64,000 bases of DNA, taken from positions 1,736,001 to 1,800,000 of the forward strand of contig CP051247.1 in NCBI GenBank assembly GCA_017795105.1, written 5' to 3'. The position numbers were made by a program, and so were the translations under genes. The notes beneath the pieces are model-generated. The model saw only the letters and a program-made list of their open reading frames with translations, made no database searches and was not told the DNA's origin. Source of the stretch: Planctomycetaceae bacterium (GTDB taxonomy: Bacteria; Planctomycetota; Planctomycetia; Planctomycetales; Planctomycetaceae). This document shows positions 26,352-35,794 of this stretch, in pieces. Position 1 is the first letter of the stretch. Every line of letters starts with the position of its first letter.

Positions 26352-27611
26352 TTACATATCGCTGATGTCGACTTCACCCTGCACGCTCAGTGGTTCCGGG
26401 CCGAGCGTGAGGACCTGGAACTGGCGAGCCGAATGGTTGTTGACGTATTCGACAATCTGATCGACCGTGAGTGCTTCGACCTCCTTGCGGACTTCTTCGA
26501 GCGTGCTGATTCGCTTGAGATGGAACCAGTCGCGAACCATGGCACCAGCGCGGGCCATGGTCGATTCTTCCTGCATGATCAGTGACGACTTCGCGCGGGC
26601 TTTGCACCGCTGCAGTTCATCTTCGCTGATGTCGTCCCCGATGTTGATCAGTTCGTTGAGCGTGACATCGAGCGTTTCCTGAGCACGATCGTTCGTCGTT
26701 CCGGCATAACAGATCACGCGGGCCCGGTCTCGCAGCGTATTCAACGATGCGCCGATGGCATAGCAGAGCCCCCGTTCTTCGCGGACCTTGGTGAAGAGTC
26801 GCGAGCTCATGCCCCCGCTGAGAATGCCGACAGCCGCCCAGGCTTTGTAGTAATCGGGGTCACGATACGGCACGGCCGGATAGGCGATGCCGATGTGAGT
26901 CTGAGTCGAATCGTGCTTGAGGTGTCCTTGATGAACCTTCGGCTCAAGCTCTTCGAGCGATTCCGGAGCAATCCCCTTCCAGCCGCCAAACAATTGATCG
27001 CACAGCCCGCGAATCACAATGGGATCGACATAGCCGGCGATGCCGAGAATAGCCCCCTGCGGCACGCAACAGCGACGATAATGATCGGTCACCGAATCGA
27101 GAGAAATGTCATTCAGATGATCGAGCGTACCTTCGAGCGGGCGGTTCCAGGGCGGGGAATAGCTGCGACGACGCAGTTCCACGGTCAGCTTCTGTCTCGG
27201 TTCATCTTCGATGGATCGGAGAACCTGCTCGCGACCGACCTGACACATTTCAAAGTGTTCGGCCTCGAGTCGCGGCTGTTGAATGACTTTGGCAATCAAC
27301 TCCAGCGCCTCGGGAATGCGCTCGGCAACCGTCGCGGCATGCAGTGTGATGTGGAACCAGCCCGGCGAGACTGAATGCTGGACGCCGAGGTTGTCGAAGG
27401 CGACCGACAGCTCGCGCGAATCCATGTCCCCTGCCCCACGGAGCAGCAGATCGGCCAGAAGCGCGGAGGTCCCGTTCTGGCCCTTCTGTTCGTGAGCGGT
27501 CCCGGCTGGCACGGTCAATGTGATCGCGGCGGAGCGGACCGCTGGCATATGCTCAATGAGCAAAGTCAGTCCGTTGGCCATTTCGTATTGATGAATCTGC
27601 TGCTTCGCCAT
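26352..27611 (-). CDS. M16-family peptidase homologue lacking the zinc motif
   Basis: 419 residues from the ATG at 27611; the longer frame to 27674 has a non-family start. The layout is a classic M16B protein with two similar halves: NGLTLLIEHMPAVRSAAITLTVPAGTAHE, EVGREQVLRSIEDEP-like in the middle, then GRDPDYYKAWAAVGILSGGMSSRLFTKVREERGLCYAIGA and QEEST near the end. At the place of HxxEH the sequence reads A50-L-L-A53-D54 (GTSALLADLLLRG), so the zinc ligands and catalytic Glu are absent. The second-half R/Y-type region (SSRLF...RGLCYAIG) is kept. In two-subunit M16B peptidases such proteins are the regulatory partner. No active partner lies in this window. Confidence 0.9.
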   Translation of the reverse strand: MAKQQIHQYEMANGLTLLIEHMPAVRSAAITLTVPAGTAHEQKGQNGTSALLADLLLRGAGDMDSRELSVAFDNLGVQHSVSPGWFHITLHAATVAERIPEALELIAKVIQQPRLEAEHFEMCQVGREQVLRSIEDEPRQKLTVELRRRSYSPPWNRPLEGTLDHLNDISLDSVTDHYRRCCVPQGAILGIAGYVDPIVIRGLCDQLFGGWKGIAPESLEELEPKVHQGHLKHDSTQTHIGIAYPAVPYRDPDYYKAWAAVGILSGGMSSRLFTKVREERGLCYAIGASLNTLRDRARVICYAGTTNDRAQETLDVTLNELINIGDDISEDELQRCKARAKSSLIMQEESTMARAGAMVRDWFHLKRISTLEEVRKEVEALTVDQIVEYVNNHSARQFQVLTLGPEPLSVQGEVDISDM

Positions 27612-27754
27612 GATACCGGTTGCCTTCAATAATGGAAAAATCGTCGGTCCGAAGAACGACGACCGGATCTTCAAGAAGATCCCCGATTATAGAAGGTCGA
27701 CAGCAACGGGGAAACCGGGCGATTACGTAGTTGATGAGGCAGGTCGCGGGCTTC

Positions 27755-27907
27755 GTAGCGGCGGCATCTTGCCGCCGAAGGGACGCTGTTGGTCGACTCG
27801 ATGGAGAACGCCTCAATGAGCAGAGACTGGGATGCAAACTCCGTGGATTGGCTGCTCTTAGTTGAAGACGATGGCCCACGCATTCGGCGGCAGGATGCCG
27901 CCGCTAC
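27755..27907. repeat. Palindrome-ended dispersed element, family A, copy 4
   Basis: 153 bases with inverted ends beginning GTAGCGGCGGCATCTTGCC and ending GGATGCCGCCGCTAC, the same as copies 1-3 at 12 kb. The interior differs from those copies, which shows that the ends are what is conserved. It is followed at 27937-27968 by a degenerate form of the GCTGGGATACGC spacer. Confidence 0.8.
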
Positions 27908-27968
27908 GGGGGGCGGTGAGACAGGTCACGCATTTGCTGGGATACGCTCCGCAATTCCAGCAAACAGT

Positions 27969-28014
27969 CTGCGCAGAAGTCCCGGAAACGAGGAAGTTAT
28001 CGGCTTTTGCGCAG
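27969..28014. repeat. 46-base palindromic element, family C, copy 1
   Basis: CTGCGCAGAAGTC at one end pairs with GGCTTTTGCGCAG at the other, around CCGGAAACGAGGAAGTTAT. It matches the copies at 43834 and 44563. It is directly followed by a REPIN of the RAYT family. Confidence 0.8.
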
Positions 28015-28027
28015 CGGGCCAGTTCGG

Positions 28028-28174
28028 GGTGGCCGTGAGAGGATGCCGTTTGGCGAAGGGGGAAACTTCAAGCCGGCTTCGTTATCCCCCTTAAATGAAG
28101 TCTCTTATGAACAACTCCGTCCAACTCCGTTCTCCGACGGCTGCGCCGCCCCGAAAGATTCTTTCGGGGCCACC
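28028..28174. repeat. RAYT-associated REPIN, copy 1 (left hairpin missing)
   Basis: It starts GGTGGCC and ends GGCCACC, with the family interior (GGATGCCGTTTGGCGAAGG, GAATGAAGTCTC-like, CGGCTGCGCCGCCCC) and the right hairpin CCCCGAAAGATTCTTTCGGGG. The left hairpin seen in the 41-45 kb copies is absent: GGTGGCC joins directly to GTGAGAGGATGCC. Confidence 0.8.
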
Positions 28175-28200
28175 CTGTTGGTTACTCGGACGCGGTGGTT

Positions 28201-29475
28201 CTAGCCGGCGTTGCGGAGGGGCTTGACGTTCGGGCCGATGGTCAGGTTGGGCGGCGGGTTCTGATCGAGCCAGGTGTTGGCTTTGTCGAGAACAGCGGCC
28301 GGCATCGCTTTCGGATTGGCAACGTTGTTGCTCAGGATGCCGTTGACAACCGGCAGGACGACGTCGTAAGCCGAGGCGACCTCAGCACGATAGCCACTGA
28401 GTGGCGGCGACTGTGTCCGGGTCAGCAGAGCCTGCTTGCCGGAAGATTCGGGTTTGTAGGCGGTGTAGACGCGAAACGCGCAGTACCGCCAGTAGGGAGC
28501 TTTGGGGTTGGCGTTGAACTGCTGTCCCATTTCATGTGCAAAGCGAACAATCTCATGGGAAACGAGTGAGACGTTGATTTCGCCATTCATATTCGTCCGC
28601 CCCAGTCCGGCAGCCGCCTCCGCCCGCACACTCCAGGGCTGCTTGGAATCGACCAGGATTTCGGCGAGTTTCTGCACGATGTAGGGCCGACGTGCCTTAT
28701 CGAAGAGCACATCGGTGTAAGAGACCGCCTGCACGAGCGTCCGCTGATACCATTCATGCAGATCCGGTTTGTTCAACTCGCTGATCATCGTGTCGGCGAT
28801 TCGCGAACGAACGTCGACCTTCGGACTTCCGTCCTGGCAGAGACGCATCAGACCGTTGGCAGCAATCACTTTCACGGCGACGTGCTGTTCCGGATCGCTG
28901 AGCACTTTGAGTAGCGGATCGGTCATGCCGATCCAGGGCTTGGCGGGAACCTGACGGGCGATCTGCCCCGGTTCTTCATTCATTTCGGTAATCAGCAGAC
29001 AGGCGTTGAGGCGAACCGGCAGCGGGTGCTGCAGCAGGGCTTCACAATTCTTGATGACCTCGGGAATCATGACCGAACGAACCGCAGGGGTTGCCCGCAG
29101 GTTGAGATCGCGTTTGAGCCGCTCGCGAATGTCGGCCAGATCGGTCCGCTTGTCCTGCCGGCTCATCTGCAGAACCTGAATCTGTGTCATCTCTTTTAAA
29201 AGAGCGACATCAGACTGCTTGACGTTGCCCTGTCCCATCGCCGTGAACAGCTGCGGGCCATTGCGTTTGAGCTGCTGAAGCTGGGCGTCGGTGACGAGTT
29301 CCTGATTGTTGACTTCCCCCTGAGCATAGAGAGCAGTGTCGGGAGATCGCGAGAAGGTCTCGAGCCCGGACAGCGCGACTGCCGTTCCGAGAAGAGCCGC
29401 GAGAACTTGGGCCGTCTTTATATTTCTGATCAGTGAGAACACAACATCCCCTGCTCTGGTATTTGTTCGCAACAT
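28201..29475 (-). CDS. Secreted HEAT-like repeat protein, hypothetical
   Basis: 424 residues from the ATG at 29475. The longer frame (to 29565) starts with a non-coding-looking segment. A membrane or signal segment (AQVLAALLGTAVALSGLETF) is near residues 20-40. The rest is alpha-helical with HEAT-like units, for instance HPLPVRLNACLLITEMNE, PEQHVAVKVIAANGLMRLCQDG and KQPWSVRAEAAAGLGRTNMNG. It ends with a proline-rich tail (DQNPPPNLTIGPNVKPLRNAG). This resembles a conserved planctomycete protein of unknown function, probably periplasmic scaffolding. The stop is 26 bases from the REPIN at 28028-28174. Confidence 0.8.
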   Translation of the reverse strand: MLRTNTRAGDVVFSLIRNIKTAQVLAALLGTAVALSGLETFSRSPDTALYAQGEVNNQELVTDAQLQQLKRNGPQLFTAMGQGNVKQSDVALLKEMTQIQVLQMSRQDKRTDLADIRERLKRDLNLRATPAVRSVMIPEVIKNCEALLQHPLPVRLNACLLITEMNEEPGQIARQVPAKPWIGMTDPLLKVLSDPEQHVAVKVIAANGLMRLCQDGSPKVDVRSRIADTMISELNKPDLHEWYQRTLVQAVSYTDVLFDKARRPYIVQKLAEILVDSKQPWSVRAEAAAGLGRTNMNGEINVSLVSHEIVRFAHEMGQQFNANPKAPYWRYCAFRVYTAYKPESSGKQALLTRTQSPPLSGYRAEVASAYDVVLPVVNGILSNNVANPKAMPAAVLDKANTWLDQNPPPNLTIGPNVKPLRNAG

Positions 29476-29986
29476 GTCGAATCGCACGCGAAACCGGAAC
29501 TCGAAACGGCTGCCGAAAGGAAACTTCGTCTCTGCGGCGCAGTGAATGGCAACCGGTCCGATCATCGCATAGCGCGAGTTTATTATGAAGCCCCTGTCTC
29601 CCTATGCCAAGAGAATAGCTTCCGAAACACTTATACGTCGAACGTGCTGGTCTCTGGTGGGCGGCAATAGGCCTGAAAATCTGGTTTTTAGGATTTTTCC
29701 GTTCAATGGAACAAGGTTCGCCCGGAAATGAACACGAAACGTGCGGCAAACCTGGATGCAGAAAATCGTGAGATCCTGAGAGATTGGATCAGAAAGATAG
29801 ACGGATCTCAACAGATCGGAGTCCCGGCAATACGCTCGAATCCCCGAAAATCGGCTGTGCGGTATTGTACGTTGCCGCGTGGCTCATGAAAATATGGGGA
29901 GTCTGCAAACTTCGGATTTTCACGTGGCCCGCCCCTGCAGCCTTCCGATGATTACGGCTTTTTCCACGAAGACGTTCTGATTCCGC
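29476..29986. other. 510-base divergent intergenic region, AT-rich
   Basis: This region separates the minus-strand HEAT-like gene from the plus-strand deacetylase-like gene. Positions 29580-29780 are clearly more AT-rich than the surrounding genes. Promoters for both genes probably lie here. No ORF, repeat or RNA gene was recognised. Confidence 0.5.
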
Positions 29987-30994
29987 ATGCCTGCCCCCGT
30001 CCAAACTACCCGCTGTCTCTACTTCCAGGACGAACGGTTCCTCGACCACCGAACCGGCAGTCACCCGGAGACTCCGCTTCGGCTCCAGAGTATCGCCCGG
30101 GTGATGCAACCGGTGATTACCGGGGCCGATCCGGCTCAACTCCAGTCGCGGGACGCACAGGATCCGTTCAATGCCGAGCATCGAGAAGAATTGCTCGAAC
30201 TGCTGACGACCGTGCACACCCCCGCTTATCTCCATCGGCTCGATCAGTTCGCGATCCACGGTGGCGGCCATTGGGACGCCGATACGATCGTTTGCCCCGA
30301 TTCCTACGATGTCGCTCTCCTCGCCGCCCAGACCGCGGTCGATGCCGTTGATGCGGTCCTCTCGCAAGCCGCGAAAACGGCGTTCTGTGCCATGCGACCT
30401 CCGGGGCATCATGCCGTGGCCGACTCGGCGATGGGCTTCTGCCTGGTGAATAATGTCGTATCGGCTGCCCGACACGCGATCAAAGCACACGGATTGAAAC
30501 GGGTCCTGATTGTCGACTGGGATGTGCATCACGGCAACGGAACCCAGGATCTCGTCTATGAAGACGAACAGATCTGGTTTTTCTCGGCTCATCGCTGGCC
30601 GTTTTACCCCGGAACTGGAGCCGCCGAAGAAACCGGCTCGGGAAAAGGTCTTGGTACCATTCGGAACCTGCCTCTCCCGGCCAGCACGACCCCGGAGCAG
30701 TATCACGAAGCCTTCGAAGAAGAGCTGGGGACGTTTGCCGACAAGTGTCGTCCGGAACTCGTTTTGATCAGTGCCGGCTTCGATGCCCATCGTCTCGACC
30801 CCATTGGCTCGCTCAATCTCGAGACGGAAGACTTTGGCCGGTTGACGCAATTCGTCGGCGAAATCGCCCGAACTCACGCCAAAACGCAGATCGTCTCTCT
30901 GCTTGAAGGGGGTTACGACCGCGATGCCCTGGCGGCTTCCGTCCGAATCCACGTGGAAACATTGAGCAGTGCGGAACTGCACTCCGGGGAGTGA
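29987..30994 (+). CDS. Histone-deacetylase-family amidohydrolase (acetylpolyamine/AcuC-like)
   Basis: 335 residues of the arginase/deacetylase fold. Zinc and catalytic motifs are complete: CAMRPPGHHAVADSAMGFCLVNNV (tandem His), VLIVDWDVHHGNGTQDL (Asp/His zinc ligands), ISAGFDAHRLDPIG (third ligand Asp) and LEGGYDRDAL (transition-state Tyr). The substrate is probably a small acetylated molecule such as a polyamine, or an acetyl-lysine protein. Bacterial members vary and the sequence does not decide. It is monocistronic, with a gap of 109 bases to the large propeller gene on the same strand. Confidence 0.93.
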   Translation: MPAPVQTTRCLYFQDERFLDHRTGSHPETPLRLQSIARVMQPVITGADPAQLQSRDAQDPFNAEHREELLELLTTVHTPAYLHRLDQFAIHGGGHWDADTIVCPDSYDVALLAAQTAVDAVDAVLSQAAKTAFCAMRPPGHHAVADSAMGFCLVNNVVSAARHAIKAHGLKRVLIVDWDVHHGNGTQDLVYEDEQIWFFSAHRWPFYPGTGAAEETGSGKGLGTIRNLPLPASTTPEQYHEAFEEELGTFADKCRPELVLISAGFDAHRLDPIGSLNLETEDFGRLTQFVGEIARTHAKTQIVSLLEGGYDRDALAASVRIHVETLSSAELHSGE

Positions 30995-31103
30995 GGCAAT
31001 TGAGTGCCGCAGTCGCCTGAACTAGAATAAACAATGAGCGCCGGAACAACCTGATGGGCCAGACGTGGTTCACAATGCAATTTTTCCAGTAGAACCGAGC
31101 AGC

Positions 31104-34100
31104 ATGTCGAGCGTGAAACTCCAAGCTCCTGTCCCCCGCCCCGTTTCCCGGACTGTTCGCTGGAGCTTCCGATTCGCGGTCCTTCTCGTCATCGGCTGCG
31201 TGCTGGTCCCGGCCGCACAGGCTCAACCGCTGCAGCTTCTTGAACCGATCATCGTCGATGATCAGGATCCCGATGACCTTTCCGGCTGGTATCGCGTCGA
31301 TGTCGAAACCGATTTTCAACGTCGCTTCCAGACCCTCGAAGATCTGATCGCCGCCGATCGCACACTCGACGCTGCCACGGCTCTGCAGTCGGTCATCGAC
31401 TATCCGTCCGACTTCGTCGTCGTGGCCGGGGAAGCCGAGACGAGCTTGAAGCGGAATCTGATTCCGTGGGTCGAAGAACTCTCGTCTGAGATTCTGAAGG
31501 CCTATGACACCCAGTTCGATCCCGATTGCCGTCATCTCATTGAACAGTGGGAGAAGACTGGGGACCCATCGCATCTTCAGGAAGCCAGCCGGCGGTATCT
31601 GCATACGAAGTCGGGCGGAAAAGCGGCGTACAAACTGGCCAACTATTATCTCGACCAGGGGAATTTCACCGCCAGCCTGCTGCTGTTCCAGCGACTGATG
31701 ATGATCGAACGTCATGCAAAGGCGTTTTCCCCGGCGCTCGATCTGCAAACGGCCATTTGTATCTCGCAGTTGTTGTCGGTCGAGCAGGCAAAAGATTTTG
31801 TCAAAGAGCGACTGGGCGATAGGCCGGTGACAATCGGCGGGCAGCAGCGTTCCGGAGATCAGCTTCGCGAGTTCCTCACGGCCCGGCATGCCGAACTCGT
31901 CGCTCAGGCGAATGCAGAGAATCCGACGCCTCCGATGAACTGGGCGATGTATCGACGGAATGCCGCCCGGAAGAAGCACGCGGCGGCCTACAACATGCTT
32001 CCCGAGCAGAGCTGGCAGGTCGATCTGGTGAGCCAGCTTCTGCCTGATCGCCTGCCTGGTTCGACCTCGATTACCCAATTGATCGAAGCCCTGATTGAAG
32101 GCCTGCACCATCGAGAACTGACCACGCTGCCGGCCTGGCATCCGATCATCGTCGATGACCGGGTCATCGTGAGCAGCTTCGGCAACGTCGCCGCTTTCTC
32201 GCGTGACGATGGTCAACTGTTGTGGAAGTCGTCCACCGGAGATCGCGTCTTTGAGTTCCTGTTGAATGAAAGCCTGATCGAACGGGCCAACGTCATCGAC
32301 AACGGCAGTGTCGCCGAAATGCGGGAATACATCTGGCAGCATCTCGTTGCCGATCTTGTTTCCAGCACACTCAGCAGTGATGGCGAGCGTGTGTACGCCG
32401 TTCGTGGCAACGGTCTGGCCACCACGCGAAGTGTGGTCGGCATTGTTCGCGATGCATCCAACGTCGCCATCACCCCCACCGATTCGAATCTGCTGACCGC
32501 CTATGACCTGAAAACGGGACAGCTTCGCTGGCAGATCGGCGGGATTCATGGTCAGGGAGGCGATCCCGATCTGGCCGGCCACTACTTCCTGGGTCCGCCG
32601 ACGGTTGTAAACAATTCGCTGTTCGTCATGACCGAGAACGGAGCCGAACTGTTTCTCGTTGAACTCGACGGCCGCACGGGCAAAGTACTCTGGCTTCAGC
32701 CGCTCGCCCATCCGCTGACGCCCATCCTGGAAGATCGCCCTCGCCGACTCGCCGGTGCGATGCCGACCTATGTTGCTCCGTATCTGATCTGCTCGACCAA
32801 TGCCGGCAGCGTCATCGCCATCGATCTGCATCTCCGGGAACTCGCCTGGATGATGCCCTACCTGAAGTTCGAGAACACATACGGACGTTCGCCGTTTGAT
32901 CGCATCGGCCGACGGGGAGCCCGCAGCATGCAGCGAGCCGTCGACTTGCTCGATGGCGACCACTGGCAGGACACCGCTCCGGTGGTCTGTGACGATGTCC
33001 TGCTCGTCACGCCGACGGACAGCCAGGACCTGATCGCCATCGACTTGCATTCCGGCCAGCAGTTGTGGCTCGAATCGCGACAGGATGGCCTGTATGTCGA
33101 TGTCTCTCCGAACGGTGAAATTCTGCTCGTCGGCAAACGCTCCGTTCGTGGGCTCTCCAAAGAGGGCAACGAGGTCTGGACGTTGCCGCTGGCAGGCGAC
33201 CCGCCCGCAGGTCGTGGCGTCTTTCGGGGCAACGTTTACGATCTGCCGTTGCAGAGCGACGAGCTCTGGTCAATCGATCCGAAAACCGGAAAGCTGCTCG
33301 CCGCCAGCCAGCATTCCGCTCCGCTGGGCAATCTGTTCGTCAGTGAAGATCAGTTGCACTCGGTGGGAGGTGGCTTGCTGACCGCCTTCAAGTCGCTCAG
33401 CCAGTTGCAGCAGGAGGTTGCTCCGGAGACGAAAGGGACCAGGTCGGCAAGCCAGCTGGCTCTCGAAGGGCAGCTCTTTCTCCATCAGGGTGACCTTCAA
33501 CAGGGGTTGAGTCTCCTGCAGCAGGCGTACGCTCTCGAACAGTCTCCGCAGGTCGCCCGACAGATCACCCGCACGCTGCTCACCGCCGATGGGGCAACAC
33601 TTGAGCTCGATGAAGACAGCATTCAGGAACTGGCCCGGCTCATGGTCTCGACCGATCATTCGGCTGAGATGGTCTTCCGTTATGTTCAGGCGCTGCGAAA
33701 ACTGAATCGGCCCGTGCAGGGCTACGATGTGGTCCGGTCGCTGGTCGATTCCCGCAGCAATTCGACGGAGTTAATTTCGGTCACGGGGACACATCACGTC
33801 AGCATTTCCAGCCTCGCCGGCGGCATGGTGCTCGACCTGTATCAAGATTGCGATGACAAGCAACGTCAGGAGCTGCTGAGTTCCGCTCGCGAGTTGCTAC
33901 AGAAGACGACAGACAGCGAGACACTGCAGCACTATCACCCTCTCTTCATGCTGCCGGGACTCGAAGTCGACTACCGCCTCGCTGTGGCTCGCGTCCTCGA
34001 CACGAACTCGAATCCCCTGCTGCTTGAGCGGCACCTCATCTGGCTCATCAGTCACGGAACGCCCGAGGCGAAAGCCGAATCGCTGGCCCGCATGACGGAA

Positions 34101-35648
34101 CTGCTCCTTAAGCGCAAGCAGATCGCGGCTGCCTCTCGGTTCGCCGTCCGGCTACAGGACGAGTTTGCCGAGACTCCAGCTCTGAATCAGCAGACGGGGC
34201 AACAGCTCATCGCGAAATGGAAGACGCAGCACCCCGAACTTCAGCAGCAACTCAGTCCAGCTGAAGCCGAGCCACCGCGTTACGCCTACGATGTGAAGGT
34301 CGAACCGGATGCTGTAGCGGGCTCCCGCGGCGACATCGCCGTAACCGTCCCGCTCAAAGTCTATCAGCATTCCCCCTGGGAGGACTGGACGTTCTCGTTG
34401 CTGCAGACACTCGAGCTGATCACCGGATTCAATGAACGGGGCGAGGAGCAGTGGCAGTTTCATCTGGGAACCGAAATCGGTCGCAGCACTTCGCATCGGC
34501 TGCATCTTCAGGGACATCTGGGCATCTTCCAGACCGACGGCGAGATCTACGGTCTGAACGGTTTCGATTTGTCTTCGAACTACGCCGCCAAACCGAGCTG
34601 GTCGATGCGTTACGGCTCGGGCGATCTGCAGGGCCGCGGCTTCCTTCCCTCCCCCGTCGTGCATGTGCTCGGGCCGACGCCGTTAATGGCGGGTTGGAGT
34701 GTCGAAGCGGGACAACTTACGCCGCCCGTCGATCAGCATCTGCCCATCCGCGACGGCGACCGCATCCGCGTGATCAATCCGCTCACGGGAGCGACGCAGT
34801 GGGAAATGCAGCGGCCGGAATCCGAGCAGCCCGTCGTCTGGGCTGATCACGATTCGCTCTTCATCCTGCCCAGCTCAGGACGCTACTGCGAAACCGTTCG
34901 CCTGGTCGACGGTGGGCAGTCGCGAAAGGTCGACCTGCCGATTCACGATGAACTTCGTGCTCTCAGCGGTTCGGTCGTCGTGCTCTGGGAACGCATTAAC
35001 ATGCAGTCGGGGCGCGTGCTCGGCTTCGACCTGAAGGCGGGCCGCACGTTGTGGTCGCTGAACGTAAGCGGCTCCATCGCCCTGGCCCAGCTCGACAATG
35101 AGCGACTCGTCCTCTTCGATGTCGGTCCCCGCTCGTTGCGGCTGCTCGATCCGCGATCGGAGAATCCCGTCTTCTTCACGACCGAAGTCGCCGACTCCCC
35201 TGCTCGTTCACTGTATGTCACTTCCGACCCCCAAACGTGGTACGTTCACCTGACGAGCAAACCGGAAAGCACTTCCCAAAATCTGGGACTCGAAGCCGGC
35301 ATGGACGTGAACGGACCGGTGATCGCCATCAGTCGCAACGAACCGCGGAAACTGTGGGAAAGCTCGATTGATCAACTCCGGTGGATCCCGGGACAATCGG
35401 CCGACCTGCCTTTCCTTATCTACGGAGCCAAGGTCGAAGTCATTCAGCGTGACGAGAACGGCGAACTCGTCCAGCAATACTACAAACCGACGCTCCGCAT
35501 TCTCGACAAGCAGTCCGGCGACCTGATCACCGAACTCCCGGAAGAGGTCACTGGCACGCTGATGCGGTTCGCCCCCGACTTTGCCACGAACGAATTCACC
35601 TTCGAATTCACCAGCGGAGCCTTCCGCATTCAGGCGACAAAACGGTAG
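31104..35648 (+). CDS. Very large secreted PQQ-like propeller protein with helical middle
   Basis: 1514 residues from the ATG at 31104 (a GTG at 31065 would place extra residues before the signal peptide). A signal peptide or membrane segment runs WSFRFAVLLVIGCVLVPAAQAQ. A TPR-like helical region follows (residues ~60-300), then a first PQQ-like propeller (WHPIIVDDRVIVSSFGNVAAFSRDDGQLLWKS ... TAYDLKTGQLRWQIGG ... IDLHSGQQLWLESRQDG). A long helical middle (QGDLQQGLSLLQQAYALEQSP) leads to a second, C-terminal propeller (INPLTGATQWEMQRP ... GFDLKAGRTLWSLNVSG ... LRILDKQSGDLITELPEE). It matches a planctomycete-specific envelope protein type with unknown ligand. It ends 11 bases before a REPIN. 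Confidence 0.9.
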   Translation: MSSVKLQAPVPRPVSRTVRWSFRFAVLLVIGCVLVPAAQAQPLQLLEPIIVDDQDPDDLSGWYRVDVETDFQRRFQTLEDLIAADRTLDAATALQSVIDYPSDFVVVAGEAETSLKRNLIPWVEELSSEILKAYDTQFDPDCRHLIEQWEKTGDPSHLQEASRRYLHTKSGGKAAYKLANYYLDQGNFTASLLLFQRLMMIERHAKAFSPALDLQTAICISQLLSVEQAKDFVKERLGDRPVTIGGQQRSGDQLREFLTARHAELVAQANAENPTPPMNWAMYRRNAARKKHAAAYNMLPEQSWQVDLVSQLLPDRLPGSTSITQLIEALIEGLHHRELTTLPAWHPIIVDDRVIVSSFGNVAAFSRDDGQLLWKSSTGDRVFEFLLNESLIERANVIDNGSVAEMREYIWQHLVADLVSSTLSSDGERVYAVRGNGLATTRSVVGIVRDASNVAITPTDSNLLTAYDLKTGQLRWQIGGIHGQGGDPDLAGHYFLGPPTVVNNSLFVMTENGAELFLVELDGRTGKVLWLQPLAHPLTPILEDRPRRLAGAMPTYVAPYLICSTNAGSVIAIDLHLRELAWMMPYLKFENTYGRSPFDRIGRRGARSMQRAVDLLDGDHWQDTAPVVCDDVLLVTPTDSQDLIAIDLHSGQQLWLESRQDGLYVDVSPNGEILLVGKRSVRGLSKEGNEVWTLPLAGDPPAGRGVFRGNVYDLPLQSDELWSIDPKTGKLLAASQHSAPLGNLFVSEDQLHSVGGGLLTAFKSLSQLQQEVAPETKGTRSASQLALEGQLFLHQGDLQQGLSLLQQAYALEQSPQVARQITRTLLTADGATLELDEDSIQELARLMVSTDHSAEMVFRYVQALRKLNRPVQGYDVVRSLVDSRSNSTELISVTGTHHVSISSLAGGMVLDLYQDCDDKQRQELLSSARELLQKTTDSETLQHYHPLFMLPGLEVDYRLAVARVLDTNSNPLLLERHLIWLISHGTPEAKAESLARMTELLLKRKQIAAASRFAVRLQDEFAETPALNQQTGQQLIAKWKTQHPELQQQLSPAEAEPPRYAYDVKVEPDAVAGSRGDIAVTVPLKVYQHSPWEDWTFSLLQTLELITGFNERGEEQWQFHLGTEIGRSTSHRLHLQGHLGIFQTDGEIYGLNGFDLSSNYAAKPSWSMRYGSGDLQGRGFLPSPVVHVLGPTPLMAGWSVEAGQLTPPVDQHLPIRDGDRIRVINPLTGATQWEMQRPESEQPVVWADHDSLFILPSSGRYCETVRLVDGGQSRKVDLPIHDELRALSGSVVVLWERINMQSGRVLGFDLKAGRTLWSLNVSGSIALAQLDNERLVLFDVGPRSLRLLDPRSENPVFFTTEVADSPARSLYVTSDPQTWYVHLTSKPESTSQNLGLEAGMDVNGPVIAISRNEPRKLWESSIDQLRWIPGQSADLPFLIYGAKVEVIQRDENGELVQQYYKPTLRILDKQSGDLITELPEEVTGTLMRFAPDFATNEFTFEFTSGAFRIQATKR

Positions 35649-35659
35649 CCGAGCCTCCG

Positions 35660-35770
35660 GGTGGCCGTGGAAGGATGCCATTTAGCGAGGGGGGACACTA
35701 CAGCCCTGCGTCGTCCTTCCGCTTGAATGAAGTCGCTGAACAACAGCCCGTCCAACGGCTGCGCCGCCCC
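35660..35770. repeat. RAYT-associated REPIN, copy 2 (both hairpins missing)
   Basis: It begins GGTGGCCGTGGAAGGATGCC and runs through the family interior to CGGCTGCGCCGCCCC, but lacks the left hairpin and the right hairpin/GGCCACC end. It lies between the stops of two convergent genes. Confidence 0.7.
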
Positions 35771-35794
35771 GGGAGACGAACGCCGCCAATTGAG

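Noticed and set aside
29789..30982. 397-codon minus-strand ORF
   Set aside because: Shadow of the histone-deacetylase-like gene with complete zinc motifs.
30813..33050. 745-codon minus-strand ORF
   Set aside because: Shadow of the deacetylase and large propeller genes, both with clear motifs.
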